Shown here: in pieces, positions 7,916 to 16,599 of the stretch
How the letters are laid out: the number at the start of each line of letters is the position of its first letter
Position numbering within the stretch: the stretch's first letter is position 1
Assembly: GCF_020923495.1 (NCBI RefSeq)
Contig: NZ_CP064048.1
Span: 3,287,001 to 3,351,000 of the forward strand
Direction: 5' to 3'
Length of the DNA stretch: 64,000 nt
Origin: Brevibacillus sedimenti
GTDB taxonomy: Bacteria; Bacillota; Bacilli; Brevibacillales; Brevibacillaceae
Position numbers and translations under genes: made by a program
The notes under the pieces: generated by a model
The model's input: only the letters and a program-made list of their open reading frames with translations
Database searches by the model: none
Told to the model about the DNA's origin: nothing

Positions 7916-8650
7916 TCAGGCGTACCAGCCACCGTTGGGGCTGATGATCTGACCGGTCAGGTAGCTCGCCTCTGCCGTCAGCAAAAAGCGAACGACCGCA
8001 GCCACCTCCGCCGGCGTGCCAAGTCGGCCGGCAGGGATCTCGGCCGCGATCATCTCCCGTTCTTCGGGAGAAAACCGCTCCATCATGCCGCCTTGGATCG
8101 CTCCCGGTGCCACTGCGTTTACGGTGATCCCGTTGGGGGCAAGCTCCTTGGCCAGCGCTTTGGTAAAGGCGTTTACAGCCCCTTTGGTGAGCGAGTAAAG
8201 CACTTCGCAGGAGCCGCCCGTCAGGCCCCAGACGGAGGAGATGTTGACGATCCGGCCGTACCGCTCCAAGAGCATCGCGCCCAACGCCGCCTGTGTCACA
8301 AAATAGGCGGAGCGGACGTTGAGCGCCACCAGTTCGTCAAACGTTTCCGGCGACACATCGGTAAAAAGGCCGACGTGATCCGCTGACGCGTTGTTGACGA
8401 GCAGCAGCGGAGCGACGGGCATGGCCTGAAACATGGCGGTGATTTGCTTCACAACGCGCAAGTCGGCCTGCAGGGCATACGCAGGGACGCCTAGCGCCCG
8501 GCATTCGCTCAGCACCGGCTCCAGTTTGTCGTAGGATTGATGGTAATGAAGGTACAGCGGGACGCCCGACGCGGCCAACGCCAGGCTGATGGCGCGGCCG
8601 ATCTCGCCGGACGCCCCTGTCACCAACGCCCACGGCGTCTGTTGATTCAT
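7916..8650 (-). CDS. ymfI: Short-chain dehydrogenase/reductase (YmfI family)
   Basis: A 244-residue classical SDR oxidoreductase. Visible are the cofactor loop TGASGEIG (about 14-21), NNAS, the catalytic Ser in NISSVWG, and the Tyr-Lys pair YSLTK, all in the expected order, followed by AVAPGAI and a C-terminal GQIISPNGG. The nearest relatives by pattern are FabG-like reductases, but the context (two M16 proteins upstream, DUF3243 downstream) gives no substrate. It starts nine bases after the ymfH stop codon and is probably transcribed with the M16 pair. Confidence 0.88.
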   Translation of the reverse strand: MNQQTPWALVTGASGEIGRAISLALAASGVPLYLHYHQSYDKLEPVLSECRALGVPAYALQADLRVVKQITAMFQAMPVAPLLLVNNASADHVGLFTDVSPETFDELVALNVRSAYFVTQAALGAMLLERYGRIVNISSVWGLTGGSCEVLYSLTKGAVNAFTKALAKELAPNGITVNAVAPGAIQGGMMERFSPEEREMIAAEIPAGRLGTPAEVAAVVRFLLTAEASYLTGQIISPNGGWYA

Positions 8651-8659
8651 CTGTGTTCA

Positions 8660-9952
8660 CTACTCCTGCGGCGAAGCGGAACGAACGATCGAGACAGACA
8701 TTTGTTCCGGCAGGAAGTGCTCCCTCATGCGTTCCTCCACGTCTTCGCGGGTGATCGACTCCAGCATCGGCACCACGGAGAAGAGATCGTTGCCGTTGAA
8801 TTTGTAGCTGGTGAACTGGTTGGCGATAAACTCCACGGAATTCAGCGAGCGCAAAAACTGGCCGATTTTTTTCCGCTTGGCGCGTTCAAAATCGTCCTCC
8901 GCGATGCCCGACTGCTTCAACGTCTCGATCCCCAGCTTGACTTCCTCGGCCAGGCGGTCGGGATCTGGGGTATCGGCGCCGATAATGGAGTAGCCGTAGT
9001 CCTGTTCACCGCTGTAGTCGACATCGAAATTCTCCGTGATCAGCCCGCTGTCGTACCATTTCTGGTAGAGCGCGGAACTGGTGCCAAATGCGATGTCCAA
9101 CAACAGTTTAGTGGCTAGCTCCCGTTTTAACAAGGCCTCTTGAGACAACCCGCATTGTTTTTCCTTAAAGCCGATCATGCATTTGGGAATCCCCACGGGC
9201 AGATGATGTTCGATGCGCTGTTTGCCCACCTCCGCCGGCTCTTCGGGAAAGATGCGTTCAATCTTCGGGGCCGGCGGGAACTGCTTGGCGGCCTGATTGT
9301 TCCGGATCAACTCCATCACTGCTTCCGGCGCAAACGATCCCACCACCAACAGCAGCATGTTGGCCGGGTGGTAAAACGTTTCGTAGCACTGGTACAGCAT
9401 CTCCTTGGTGATCTTGGAGATGGAGTCAATCGTGCCGGCGATCTCGATGTTGATCGGATACCGCTGGTACATGGCTTTCAGCAGATTCATGTACACTTTC
9501 CAGTCCGGGTTGTCGTCGTACATGGTGATTTCCTGCCCGATGATGCCTTTTTCCTTTTCCACGCTGGCATCGGAAAAGTACGGCTCCTGCACGTAATCCA
9601 GCAGCAGGTTAAGGTTGGCCTCCAGCTTGTCAGTGCAGGAAAACAGATACGCCGTGCGGTTGAAGCTGGTGAACGCGTTGCAGGAGGCGCCGTTCTTGCT
9701 GAACTCGTGCATGACATCCCAGTCCTGCTTCTCAAACATTTTATGTTCCAGAAAATGAGCGATCCCGTCCGGCACGTGCACTTCCTCCCCGTTGCGGGTG
9801 CGAAAATGGCTGTCGATTGAGCCGTACCGCGTGGTAAAGACGGCGTATGTCTTGCTGAATCCCTGCTTGGGCACCAGGTATACCTGCAGGCCGTTCGGCA
9901 GTGTCTCGTGATAGACGGTCTCGTTCACCTGTTCAAACACGGTGGTCTGCAT
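8660..9952 (-). CDS. ymfH: M16 family zinc metallopeptidase (YmfH-like)
   Basis: A 430-residue pitrilysin/insulinase-family protein. The inverted zinc motif HFLEH (66-70) is intact in the context DGIAHFLEHKMF, so this member should be catalytically active. The ATG at 9952 follows the ymfF stop by one base and has a GGGGGACG ribosome-binding site; an in-frame extension upstream to 9997 overlaps ymfF and is not needed. The pairing of this protein with an M16 partner lacking the zinc motif (ymfF) resembles heterodimeric M16 peptidases with one active and one substrate-binding subunit. Confidence 0.9.
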   Translation of the reverse strand: MQTTVFEQVNETVYHETLPNGLQVYLVPKQGFSKTYAVFTTRYGSIDSHFRTRNGEEVHVPDGIAHFLEHKMFEKQDWDVMHEFSKNGASCNAFTSFNRTAYLFSCTDKLEANLNLLLDYVQEPYFSDASVEKEKGIIGQEITMYDDNPDWKVYMNLLKAMYQRYPINIEIAGTIDSISKITKEMLYQCYETFYHPANMLLLVVGSFAPEAVMELIRNNQAAKQFPPAPKIERIFPEEPAEVGKQRIEHHLPVGIPKCMIGFKEKQCGLSQEALLKRELATKLLLDIAFGTSSALYQKWYDSGLITENFDVDYSGEQDYGYSIIGADTPDPDRLAEEVKLGIETLKQSGIAEDDFERAKRKKIGQFLRSLNSVEFIANQFTSYKFNGNDLFSVVPMLESITREDVEERMREHFLPEQMSVSIVRSASPQE

Positions 9953-9953
9953 G

Positions 9954-11249
9954 TTACACGTCCCCCTTTTTGTCCCGCAACAGATAGATGGTATCAATGG
10001 CGACGCGTTCTGCCACGCGCTTGATATCGTCCACTGTCACGCTGTTGATCTCGTTCAGCAGTTCCGTCAACTGCCGTTTCCGCCCGCTGAGCACGCCATT
10101 GTAGGCAAAGTCGATCATCATCCGGGCGCTGTCCAGCAGTTCACGGAACTGGTTGGTCAGCGTCGCTTTCGTCTGCTCCAGTTCTCCGGCGGTGATGCTT
10201 CCCTGTCGCATCAACTCCAACTGTTCCTTGATGATGTCGACCGCCCGCCGGTAATTGTTTACGTCGATGCCGGACATCATCATCAGGATGCCTTTGTGGC
10301 TCTCCAGCCGGGAGACGGCGTAGTAAGCCAGGCTCGCCTTTTCGCGGACATTGACAAACAGTTTGGAATGGGGAAAGCCGCCCAGCACGCCGTTGTAGAC
10401 CAAAAGCGCCGGGTAATCGTCGTCCTTAAAGGAAATCTGCGTCCGGCAGCCGATGTTCAGCTTCGCCTGGGTGACATCGAGCCGCTCGATCACTTCCCGC
10501 TCCTGGGTTACTTGCTTGGTGACGTCAGTTGGCGGGAACGCTTTCACATCGGCCCGCTTCAGCGTCACATGAGTGCCGATTGCCCGCTCCACCTCCGCCT
10601 GCTGCACATCCCCGACCACGAAGATGTCGATCGGATTGCACGACGTGATCTCACGGAAATAGCGGTACAGCTCCGCCCCCGTAATGGACGGCAGGTCCTC
10701 GGTACGCCCCTGAACAAGCAGGGCGAACAGCTCCCCTTTGCACATCTCCGCCGTCACCCGCTGGTTGGCGTACTTCATCTTGTCGTCAATCAGGCTCTCG
10801 ATCCGCTTGCGCAGTGACTCTTTTTCCTGAGCGACGTACTTTTCGGCAAACGCTTCCCCTTCCAGATAGGGACGGGTCAGCACGTCGCCGACGAAGTGAA
10901 TCGCCTGGTCCAAAAGGGACGTTTCAGTTGACAGGTACTTCTCGTTGGGCACTTCCATGTAGATTTGGAGGATTTGTCGCTCCCCCTTTTTCACCACGTC
11001 CACGTCGAACGTGGCCCCGTAAAGAAAGTCCAGATGTTCACGAAGCTGCTTGGTCTCAGGAAAACGGGCGGTTGCCCGCTTCATTAGCATGGCCAGCAGC
11101 GCCGTCTTGGTCACGTGCGCTTCGGAGAGTTCCTGTTCAATCATCGTTACGATGGTCGTCGTCTTGAATTTGGCAGTCGGCAGGATATGTACGCGAATAC
11201 CGTTGACTGAGGAGGTGTGAAACGCTATCTCATTCCGCTGCTCGCTCAT
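9954..11249 (-). CDS. ymfF: M16 family peptidase-like protein lacking the zinc motif (YmfF-like)
   Basis: About 431 residues. It aligns along its length with M16 peptidases, and the C-terminal M16 domain is visible (GYAVSRLE-type segment, here YYAVSRLESHKGI). At the place where HxxEH belongs the sequence is TALLAMLMKRATARF, so the zinc ligands are missing. It is likely the non-catalytic partner of ymfH, which follows with a one-base gap. The start at 11249 has an AGAAGGGAG ribosome-binding site. A sigma-A promoter precedes it. Confidence 0.88.
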   Translation of the reverse strand: MSEQRNEIAFHTSSVNGIRVHILPTAKFKTTTIVTMIEQELSEAHVTKTALLAMLMKRATARFPETKQLREHLDFLYGATFDVDVVKKGERQILQIYMEVPNEKYLSTETSLLDQAIHFVGDVLTRPYLEGEAFAEKYVAQEKESLRKRIESLIDDKMKYANQRVTAEMCKGELFALLVQGRTEDLPSITGAELYRYFREITSCNPIDIFVVGDVQQAEVERAIGTHVTLKRADVKAFPPTDVTKQVTQEREVIERLDVTQAKLNIGCRTQISFKDDDYPALLVYNGVLGGFPHSKLFVNVREKASLAYYAVSRLESHKGILMMMSGIDVNNYRRAVDIIKEQLELMRQGSITAGELEQTKATLTNQFRELLDSARMMIDFAYNGVLSGRKRQLTELLNEINSVTVDDIKRVAERVAIDTIYLLRDKKGDV

Positions 11250-11286
11250 ATTCCAATCTCCCTTCTCGGTCGGCTTGATCGTTTCT

Positions 11287-11316
11287 ATTGTAACCAATTG
11301 GCAGGCCGTTCAGCAA
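11287..11316 (-). promoter_or_regulatory. Promoter of the ymfF-ymfH-ymfI transcript
   Basis: TACAAT -10 (11287-11292) and TTGCTG (11311-11316) with an 18-base spacer on the minus strand, about 40 bases upstream of the ymfF start and just after a terminator hairpin. Confidence 0.6.
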
Positions 11317-11326
11317 AACAGACGAG

Positions 11327-11357
11327 AAAAGGCGGGACCGTACCGTCGCCGCCTTTT
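11327..11357 (-). terminator. Terminator after the small Cys-rich gene
   Basis: Stem AAAAGGCGG/CCGCCTTTT (11327-11335, 11349-11357), with additional pairing inside. The flanking A and T runs make it usable in either direction; on the minus strand it separates the 51-residue protein gene from ymfF. Confidence 0.75.
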
Positions 11358-11438
11358 CATCGTGGAAATGATCTCTGCTGTTACTGTATGCACCCCGGAC
11401 GATACCTACCACTACCGAATGGATTTTTTCTTGTGTCG

Positions 11439-11594
11439 TTACAAATCGGTGTCATCCCACTCGCTGAGGTCGTCAGGGTCCCAATTTCTGTCGACAAACC
11501 GGCCGCAGTCTGGTTCCATGCATAGGATCCCATCCAGTTGGCTGTCATGAAACGGCAGACCGTGCGTGCCGCCGCAGTAGGGACAGGTCCACAT
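11439..11594 (-). CDS. Small zinc-ribbon-like protein, 51 residues
   Basis: An ATG at 11594 lies six bases after a near-perfect AAAGGAGGACG ribosome-binding site and opens a 51-codon frame ending in TAA. The protein starts MWTCPYCGGTHGLPFHDS. It has a CxxC knuckle (Cys4, Cys7), a second pair Cys25-x4-Cys30 (CMEPDCG) and an acidic tail (DDLSEWDDTDL). Two Cys pairs about 20 residues apart are typical of a zinc ribbon. The gene is between the transporter terminator and its own terminator, which supports independent expression. It is a real gene by these criteria but I do not recognise a family; regulator, redox or RNA-binding roles are equally possible. Confidence 0.7.
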   Translation of the reverse strand: MWTCPYCGGTHGLPFHDSQLDGILCMEPDCGRFVDRNWDPDDLSEWDDTDL

Positions 11595-11692
11595 TAGACG
11601 TCCTCCTTTATGAAAAAGTGCTGTACTCGTCTAGTGTGCCCCGATTTCCCGCCGGATTACGCGCAACGCACCTGCTGGTGGTTTGTTTTCAT

Positions 11693-11717
11693 AAAAAAAG
11701 CGCCCGGAAGTCCGGGC
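11693..11717 (-). terminator. Terminator after the nucleoside transporter operon
   Basis: Stem GCCCGGA/TCCGGGC (11702-11708, 11711-11717) followed on the minus strand by GCTTTTTTTATG. The 120 bases between it and the permease stop hold no gene that I can support. Confidence 0.8.
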
Positions 11718-11836
11718 AATTTGAACGACCACCATTTGCAGCGAGCTGCGGATCGCTCTTCTCCTCCTGCATCGTTCGACGAGAACACGACTCGTGCAGG
11801 AAGAGTCCCAGATTCCAGACGCATGCTTGTGTATGC

Positions 11837-12796
11837 TTAGCGGGAGCCAGTCTCGTACGGCTTGCCCAGTGCAGCAGGTGCGTTCGAACGGCCGACGACG
11901 CCTGCCAGGACCAGGATGGTCAAAATGTACGGGAACATGTAGATGAATCCGGTCGGTACGTATTGCGTCAGTCCGAAAATCTGCACCAGCGATTTGATCG
12001 CCTGCGCAACCCCGAAGAACAGCGCCGCGCCCATCGCACCAGCCGGATGCCATTTCCCGAAAATCAACGCTGCCAGCGCGATAAATCCTTGGCCGGACAC
12101 CGTGTTGTGGGAGAAGTTGCTGGTCGTGGTCAGGGCGATCGTCGCACCGCCCATCGCTGCCAGGGCGCCGCTGATCATGACCGCCGTGTAGCGCATGCGC
12201 TTGACATTGATGCCCACAGTGTCAGCGGCGCGCGGATGCTCACCGACCGCCCGCAGCCGCAGACCGAACGGCGTTTTAAACAGCACGTACCAGGAAAGCG
12301 CCACCAGCGCGAAGGCGATAAAGCTGGTCGGGTACCCTTCGAACAGTGCGTGTCCCACATACGGGATGTCGGCCAAGAGCGGAATCTGCCATTTGCTGAA
12401 CACATGGGCGAGCGTCGTAGTTTGACCCGCACCGTTGAAGATAATCTTGGTCAGGTAGACGGACAACCCGGCGGCCAGGAAGTTCAACGCAACGCCGCTG
12501 ACCACCTGGTCGGCCTTGAACGTGATTGAGGCGACCGCGTGCGGCAGGGCAAAAATCGCACCGGCCACAATCGCAGCGGCAAAACCTATCCACGGCGCGC
12601 CGCTGCCAAACGCGTCCTGCGCAAAGAAGGTGATCACGGCACCGGTAAACGCCCCGATGATCATCATCCCTTCCAGTGCGATGTTGACGACACCGGAACG
12701 CTCCGAGTACATGCCGCCCAGCGCGGCAAAAATCAAGGCAGTGGAAAACACGATGGTATCGTGAATCAGGTTGCTGAGAATCATGCCCCAATCCAT
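11837..12796 (-). CDS. nupQ: ABC transporter permease, nucleoside type (NupQ/YufQ-like)
   Basis: A 319-residue membrane protein of the BPD_transp_2 (branched-chain/ribose/nucleoside) permease family with about eight hydrophobic segments. Conserved sequences include AALGGMYSERSGVVNIALEG near the N-terminus and VGEHPRAADTVGINV. It overlaps the stop of the upstream permease by one base. Together with the other permease, the ATPase and the BMP lipoprotein it forms a complete importer. Substrates of this family are purine nucleosides; the symbol is taken from the B. subtilis guanosine transporter and is an inference. Confidence 0.85.
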   Translation of the reverse strand: MDWGMILSNLIHDTIVFSTALIFAALGGMYSERSGVVNIALEGMMIIGAFTGAVITFFAQDAFGSGAPWIGFAAAIVAGAIFALPHAVASITFKADQVVSGVALNFLAAGLSVYLTKIIFNGAGQTTTLAHVFSKWQIPLLADIPYVGHALFEGYPTSFIAFALVALSWYVLFKTPFGLRLRAVGEHPRAADTVGINVKRMRYTAVMISGALAAMGGATIALTTTSNFSHNTVSGQGFIALAALIFGKWHPAGAMGAALFFGVAQAIKSLVQIFGLTQYVPTGFIYMFPYILTILVLAGVVGRSNAPAALGKPYETGSR

Positions 12797-13866
12797 CAGT
12801 TTCCACCCTCCTTTTTCTTCAGTATGGGCTTCAGGAATACTTTTACGATGCCGTGAGCAGCCACGAAGAAGATGACGGAGGCGATCACGACGCGAATCAG
12901 TTCGACCGGAACACCGGCGCCAAACTTCATGCCGGCCGCGCCGAACGTCAGGATGCCGAACAGAATCGCAGCCAGCACGACACCCAACGGGCTGTTGCCG
13001 CCGATCAGCGCAACGGCAATACCGTCAAAGCCGTACCCCGGCATGCCTGCCATGACAGACTGGTAGTGATGCACGCCCAGAATTTCGCACGCGCCGCCGA
13101 TACCGGCGAACATCCCCCCGATAAACATGGCGTTGACCACGTTGCGGTTGACATTCATGCCGGCGTACTCGGAAGCGTGCGGGTTCAGACCGACTGCGCG
13201 CAGTTCGAACCCGGTCTTGGTCTTCCACAGGACGACGTAGAAAAAGACGGCGGCAAGCAAGGCCAACAGCGTCCCCCAGTGCAGCCGGGCACTGTCAAAC
13301 ATCTGCGACAGCCAGCCGATCGTAATGGAGGCAGAATCCTTGATCAGCTCGGAACGCTGCTGTCCCTCTGGCACATAAAAAGTGGTCAGGATGTAGTTGG
13401 CAAAGTAGAGGGCAATCCAGTTCAGCATGATGGTCGTAATGACCTCGTTTACACCCCGGGCAGCTTTCAGATAGCCGGCGATCGCTCCCCACAAACCCCC
13501 TGCCAGCGCCCCGGCCAGCACCGCGAGCGGCGCGTGAATGTACGCCGGGAGATCCAGGGAAACGCCTACAGCCGTAGAGGCGATCATCCCGATGATGAAC
13601 TGCCCCTCCGCCCCGATGTTAAACAGCCCGGTGCGAAACGCAAACGCCACGGACAAGCCCGTAAAAATCAGCGGGGTGATCTGGCGAATCGTCTCACCGA
13701 AGTTGTACGCATTGCCGAATACCTTATCCACAAGGGACACGTACGCCTTGATCGGGTTGAATCCTCCCGCGAGCATGGCGACGGCTCCAGTCAATAATCC
13801 AAGAATGATAGCTGCTGCCGGGACGAGGAACGATTCCTTGGTAAAAACAGCAATCACTCTATTCAT
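12796..13866 (-). CDS. nupP: ABC transporter permease, nucleoside type (NupP/YufP-like)
   Basis: A 356-residue membrane protein, the second permease of the pair, with multiple hydrophobic helices. It carries the conserved FRTGLFNIGAEGQF segment and the ELRAVGLNPHASEYAGMNV loop that contacts the ATPase. It overlaps the ATPase gene by eight bases and the next permease by one base, implying translational coupling and equal production of the two membrane subunits. Confidence 0.87.
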   Translation of the reverse strand: MNRVIAVFTKESFLVPAAAIILGLLTGAVAMLAGGFNPIKAYVSLVDKVFGNAYNFGETIRQITPLIFTGLSVAFAFRTGLFNIGAEGQFIIGMIASTAVGVSLDLPAYIHAPLAVLAGALAGGLWGAIAGYLKAARGVNEVITTIMLNWIALYFANYILTTFYVPEGQQRSELIKDSASITIGWLSQMFDSARLHWGTLLALLAAVFFYVVLWKTKTGFELRAVGLNPHASEYAGMNVNRNVVNAMFIGGMFAGIGGACEILGVHHYQSVMAGMPGYGFDGIAVALIGGNSPLGVVLAAILFGILTFGAAGMKFGAGVPVELIRVVIASVIFFVAAHGIVKVFLKPILKKKEGGN

Positions 13867-15400
13867 CGCTTCCTCCTCCTTGCATCCGTTTTCCGCCGGA
13901 CATCATCAGGCCCAGTTCTTGTTCGGTCGTCGACTTGGCGTCAACAATGCCGACGATCTGTCCCTCGTAGATGACCGCAATCCGGTCAGAGACGTTGATG
14001 ACCTCGTCCAGCTCGAGCGAGATCAACAGCACGGCTTTGCCCTTGTCGCGCTGCTCCACGAGCCGTTTGTGAATAAACTCGATCGCCCCTACGTCCAACC
14101 CGCGCGTCGGCTGTGCCGCAATCAACAGATCCGGGTCCTTGTCCACTTCACGGGCGATGATCGCCTTCTGCTGGTTACCGCCGGAAAGCGCTCTGGCCTT
14201 GGTGTGGATGCTCGGCGTGCGGACGTCGAACTCCTCGATCAGTTTGGATGCATGCTTGTCAATTGCTGCGTAGTCCAGGAAGCCGTTTTTGTTGAACCGC
14301 GGGTGGAAGTACGTCTCCAGCACCATGTTTTCGCTCATGGTAAAGTCGAGCACAAGCCCGCGCTTGTGGCGGTCCTCCGGAATGTGGGACAACCCTGCTT
14401 CCGAGATTTCACGCGGCAGCCGGTTGGTAATGTCCTGTCCCTTCAAGAGGACCCGTCCGCCGGAAGCCTTGCGCAATCCTGTCAGCACTTCAATCAGTTC
14501 GCTTTGACCGTTGCCGTCCACACCGGCGATGCCGAGGATTTCCCCTGCACGCACTTCAAACGAGATGCCGTTCAGCGCGTTGACACCGCGGTTGCCCATG
14601 GCGGTGATATTTTCGACCGAGAGGATGACCTCTTTTGGCTGCGGCGGCTTTTTGTCCACTTTGAACGTAACTTCGCGCCCCACCATTTTTGCAGCCAATT
14701 CGTCCGGGTTGGTATCCTTGACGGCGACCGAATCGATCACCTTGCCCCGGCGTATGATCGTGACCGCGTCGCAGACAGCCATGATCTCTTTCAGCTTGTG
14801 CGTGATTAGGATGATCGTCTTGCCCTCTTTTACCAGATTGTGCATGATCTCGATCAGTTCCTGAATCTCCTGCGGTGTCAGGACGGCGGTCGGCTCGTCA
14901 AAAATGAGGATGTCCGCGCCTCGGTAAAGCGTTTTCAAAATCTCTACCCGCTGCTGCATGCCTACGGAAATATCGGCAATTTTGGCAGTAGGATCCACTT
15001 TCAGCCCGTATTTGCGGGAAAGTTCTTCCACTTCCTTTTCCGCGCGACGAATATCTATCTTCAACCCGTTTTTCGGTTCGTTTCCTAACACGATGTTTTC
15101 CGTGACCGTAAATGTTTCGACAAGCATGAAATGTTGGTGCACCATGCCGATGCCCAGATCGTTCGCGACGTTGGGACTCGTGATGTTTACCGGTTTCCCA
15201 TTGATGAGGATTTCCCCCTCATCCGGTTGATACAAACCAAACAAGATGTTCATTAATGTAGACTTCCCCGCGCCGTTCTCCCCCAGGAGGGCGTGGATTT
15301 CGCCTTTTTTCACGACCAGGTTGATGTTGTCGTTCGCCACGATGCCGGGAAAACGTTTGGTAATCCCGCGCATTTCAACAACTGTCTGTACCGAGTTCAA
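13859..15400 (-). CDS. nupO: ABC transporter ATPase with two nucleotide-binding domains (NupO/YufO-like)
   Basis: A 513-residue duplicated ATPase, the form used with ribose/nucleoside permeases. The N-terminal domain has Walker A GENGAGKST (about 38-46), signature VGMQQR and Walker B ILIFDEPTAVLT. The C-terminal domain has a P-loop GVDGNGQSE with the usual deviation, signature LSGGNQQK and LLIAAQPTRGLD, so the second site is degenerate at Walker A as expected for this subfamily. Translation starts at TTG (15400) after GGGGGGAACATGG; an ATG just upstream is out of frame. Confidence 0.9.
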   Translation of the reverse strand: MNSVQTVVEMRGITKRFPGIVANDNINLVVKKGEIHALLGENGAGKSTLMNILFGLYQPDEGEILINGKPVNITSPNVANDLGIGMVHQHFMLVETFTVTENIVLGNEPKNGLKIDIRRAEKEVEELSRKYGLKVDPTAKIADISVGMQQRVEILKTLYRGADILIFDEPTAVLTPQEIQELIEIMHNLVKEGKTIILITHKLKEIMAVCDAVTIIRRGKVIDSVAVKDTNPDELAAKMVGREVTFKVDKKPPQPKEVILSVENITAMGNRGVNALNGISFEVRAGEILGIAGVDGNGQSELIEVLTGLRKASGGRVLLKGQDITNRLPREISEAGLSHIPEDRHKRGLVLDFTMSENMVLETYFHPRFNKNGFLDYAAIDKHASKLIEEFDVRTPSIHTKARALSGGNQQKAIIAREVDKDPDLLIAAQPTRGLDVGAIEFIHKRLVEQRDKGKAVLLISLELDEVINVSDRIAVIYEGQIVGIVDAKSTTEQELGLMMSGGKRMQGGGSDE

Positions 15401-15442
15401 CCATGTTCCCCCCGTTTTTGTGGGTCTTAGTGAAGGTAAAGA

Positions 15443-15471
15443 ACAAGGCTAGTTGCTCGAACTAGCCTTGT
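15443..15471 (-). terminator. Intercistronic hairpin between nupN and nupO
   Basis: A perfect 11-bp stem ACAAGGCTAGT/ACTAGCCTTGT (15443-15453, 15461-15471). On the minus strand it is followed by TCTTTACC, a weak U tract. Such hairpins usually let more binding-protein mRNA than transporter mRNA accumulate, by partial termination or by blocking 3' decay. Confidence 0.6.
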
Positions 15472-15492
15472 CCGCATGCAGCCTGCTGTGGG

Positions 15493-16539
15493 TTACTGTT
15501 GAGGTGTTTCAGGAACCTTGATCTCGCCGTTTACAATTTTTTGCTTGTACTCTTCAACCTCTTTCAGCACGTCTTCCGGCACGTTCTTGCTGGAGGTGTC
15601 GGCTAGTCCTACACCGTTTTCTTTCAGACCGAGCCATACGATGCCGCCTTTGAAGTTGCCGTCGATGACGTCTTTGGAGACGCGGTACACGGCTTCGTCC
15701 ACGCGCTTCACCATGGAGGTGAGGGTGATGTCGTCGCCGAAGGTCAGGGACTGGTCCTTGTCTACACCGATTACCCAAACCTGTTGACCTTTTGCCTTGC
15801 GGGCCTTGGCTTCGTTGAATACGCCGTCGCCGGTGGCGCCGGACGCGTGGAAGATGATGTCAACGCCCTGGTCGTACATTTGCGACGCGGTGGATTTGCC
15901 TTGGTCCGGTTTGTCGAACGCAGCGGTGTATACCTTCACGACTTGAATGCTCGGATCAACAGCTTTCACACCTGCTTCGAAGCCAGCTTCAAAGCGTTTG
16001 ATAACCGGAATTTCCATACCGCCGACAAAGCCGACTTTTTTCGTTTTGCTCATTTTCGCGGCGACTACGCCAACCAGGAAGGACCCTTCATGCTCTTTGA
16101 ACAGAACGGATTCCACGTTTGGCGCATCCACTTCGGCGTCGATGATCGCCAGTTTGGCATCCGGGTTTTCGGACGCCACTTTTTTCACGTGGTCGCCCAT
16201 CAGGAAGCCGATGCCCCAGGTCAGATTCCATTGGTCCTTGACGAACTGGGTCAGGTTCGGGATGTAGTCGGCGTCACTGGTGGACTGGAGGTAGCTGACG
16301 TTTTCTTGCGGGAGGTTGAGGTCTTTTTGCAGTTTTTGCAGACCTTCCCACGCGCTTTGGTTGAAGGAGTTGTCGTTCACACCGCCCACGTCGGTCACCA
16401 TGCCGATTCTCGCGTTCGGCGCAGCCGTTCCCCCTTGGTCGGCCGCTCCTTGCTGTCCTTCTGTTTTTCCGCCGCAGCCAGCCAGTACAAGCGACAGGCT
16501 GAGGGCTGCCACGGAGAAGACGGAAAGTACCTTTTTCAT
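15493..16539 (-). CDS. nupN: BMP family substrate-binding lipoprotein (NupN/YufN-like)
   Basis: A 348-residue lipoprotein. The type II signal peptide has a lysine-bearing N-terminus and the lipobox LAGC with Cys22 as lipid attachment site, followed by a Gly/Thr-rich tether. The mature part has the Bmp/PnrA fold signature: IGMVTDVGGVNDNSFNQSAWEG, VGFVGGM and IIFHASGATGDGVF. PnrA-type proteins bind purine nucleosides. It is the external receptor for the nupOPQ importer downstream and lies 60 bases after the GntR regulator gene. Confidence 0.9.
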   Translation of the reverse strand: MKKVLSVFSVAALSLSLVLAGCGGKTEGQQGAADQGGTAAPNARIGMVTDVGGVNDNSFNQSAWEGLQKLQKDLNLPQENVSYLQSTSDADYIPNLTQFVKDQWNLTWGIGFLMGDHVKKVASENPDAKLAIIDAEVDAPNVESVLFKEHEGSFLVGVVAAKMSKTKKVGFVGGMEIPVIKRFEAGFEAGVKAVDPSIQVVKVYTAAFDKPDQGKSTASQMYDQGVDIIFHASGATGDGVFNEAKARKAKGQQVWVIGVDKDQSLTFGDDITLTSMVKRVDEAVYRVSKDVIDGNFKGGIVWLGLKENGVGLADTSSKNVPEDVLKEVEEYKQKIVNGEIKVPETPQQ

Positions 16540-16599
16540 GCCGAAATACCCCCTAATATGAGATGGAATGAAATTGTTGTGCGAGGTTTCCCCCGCTTG

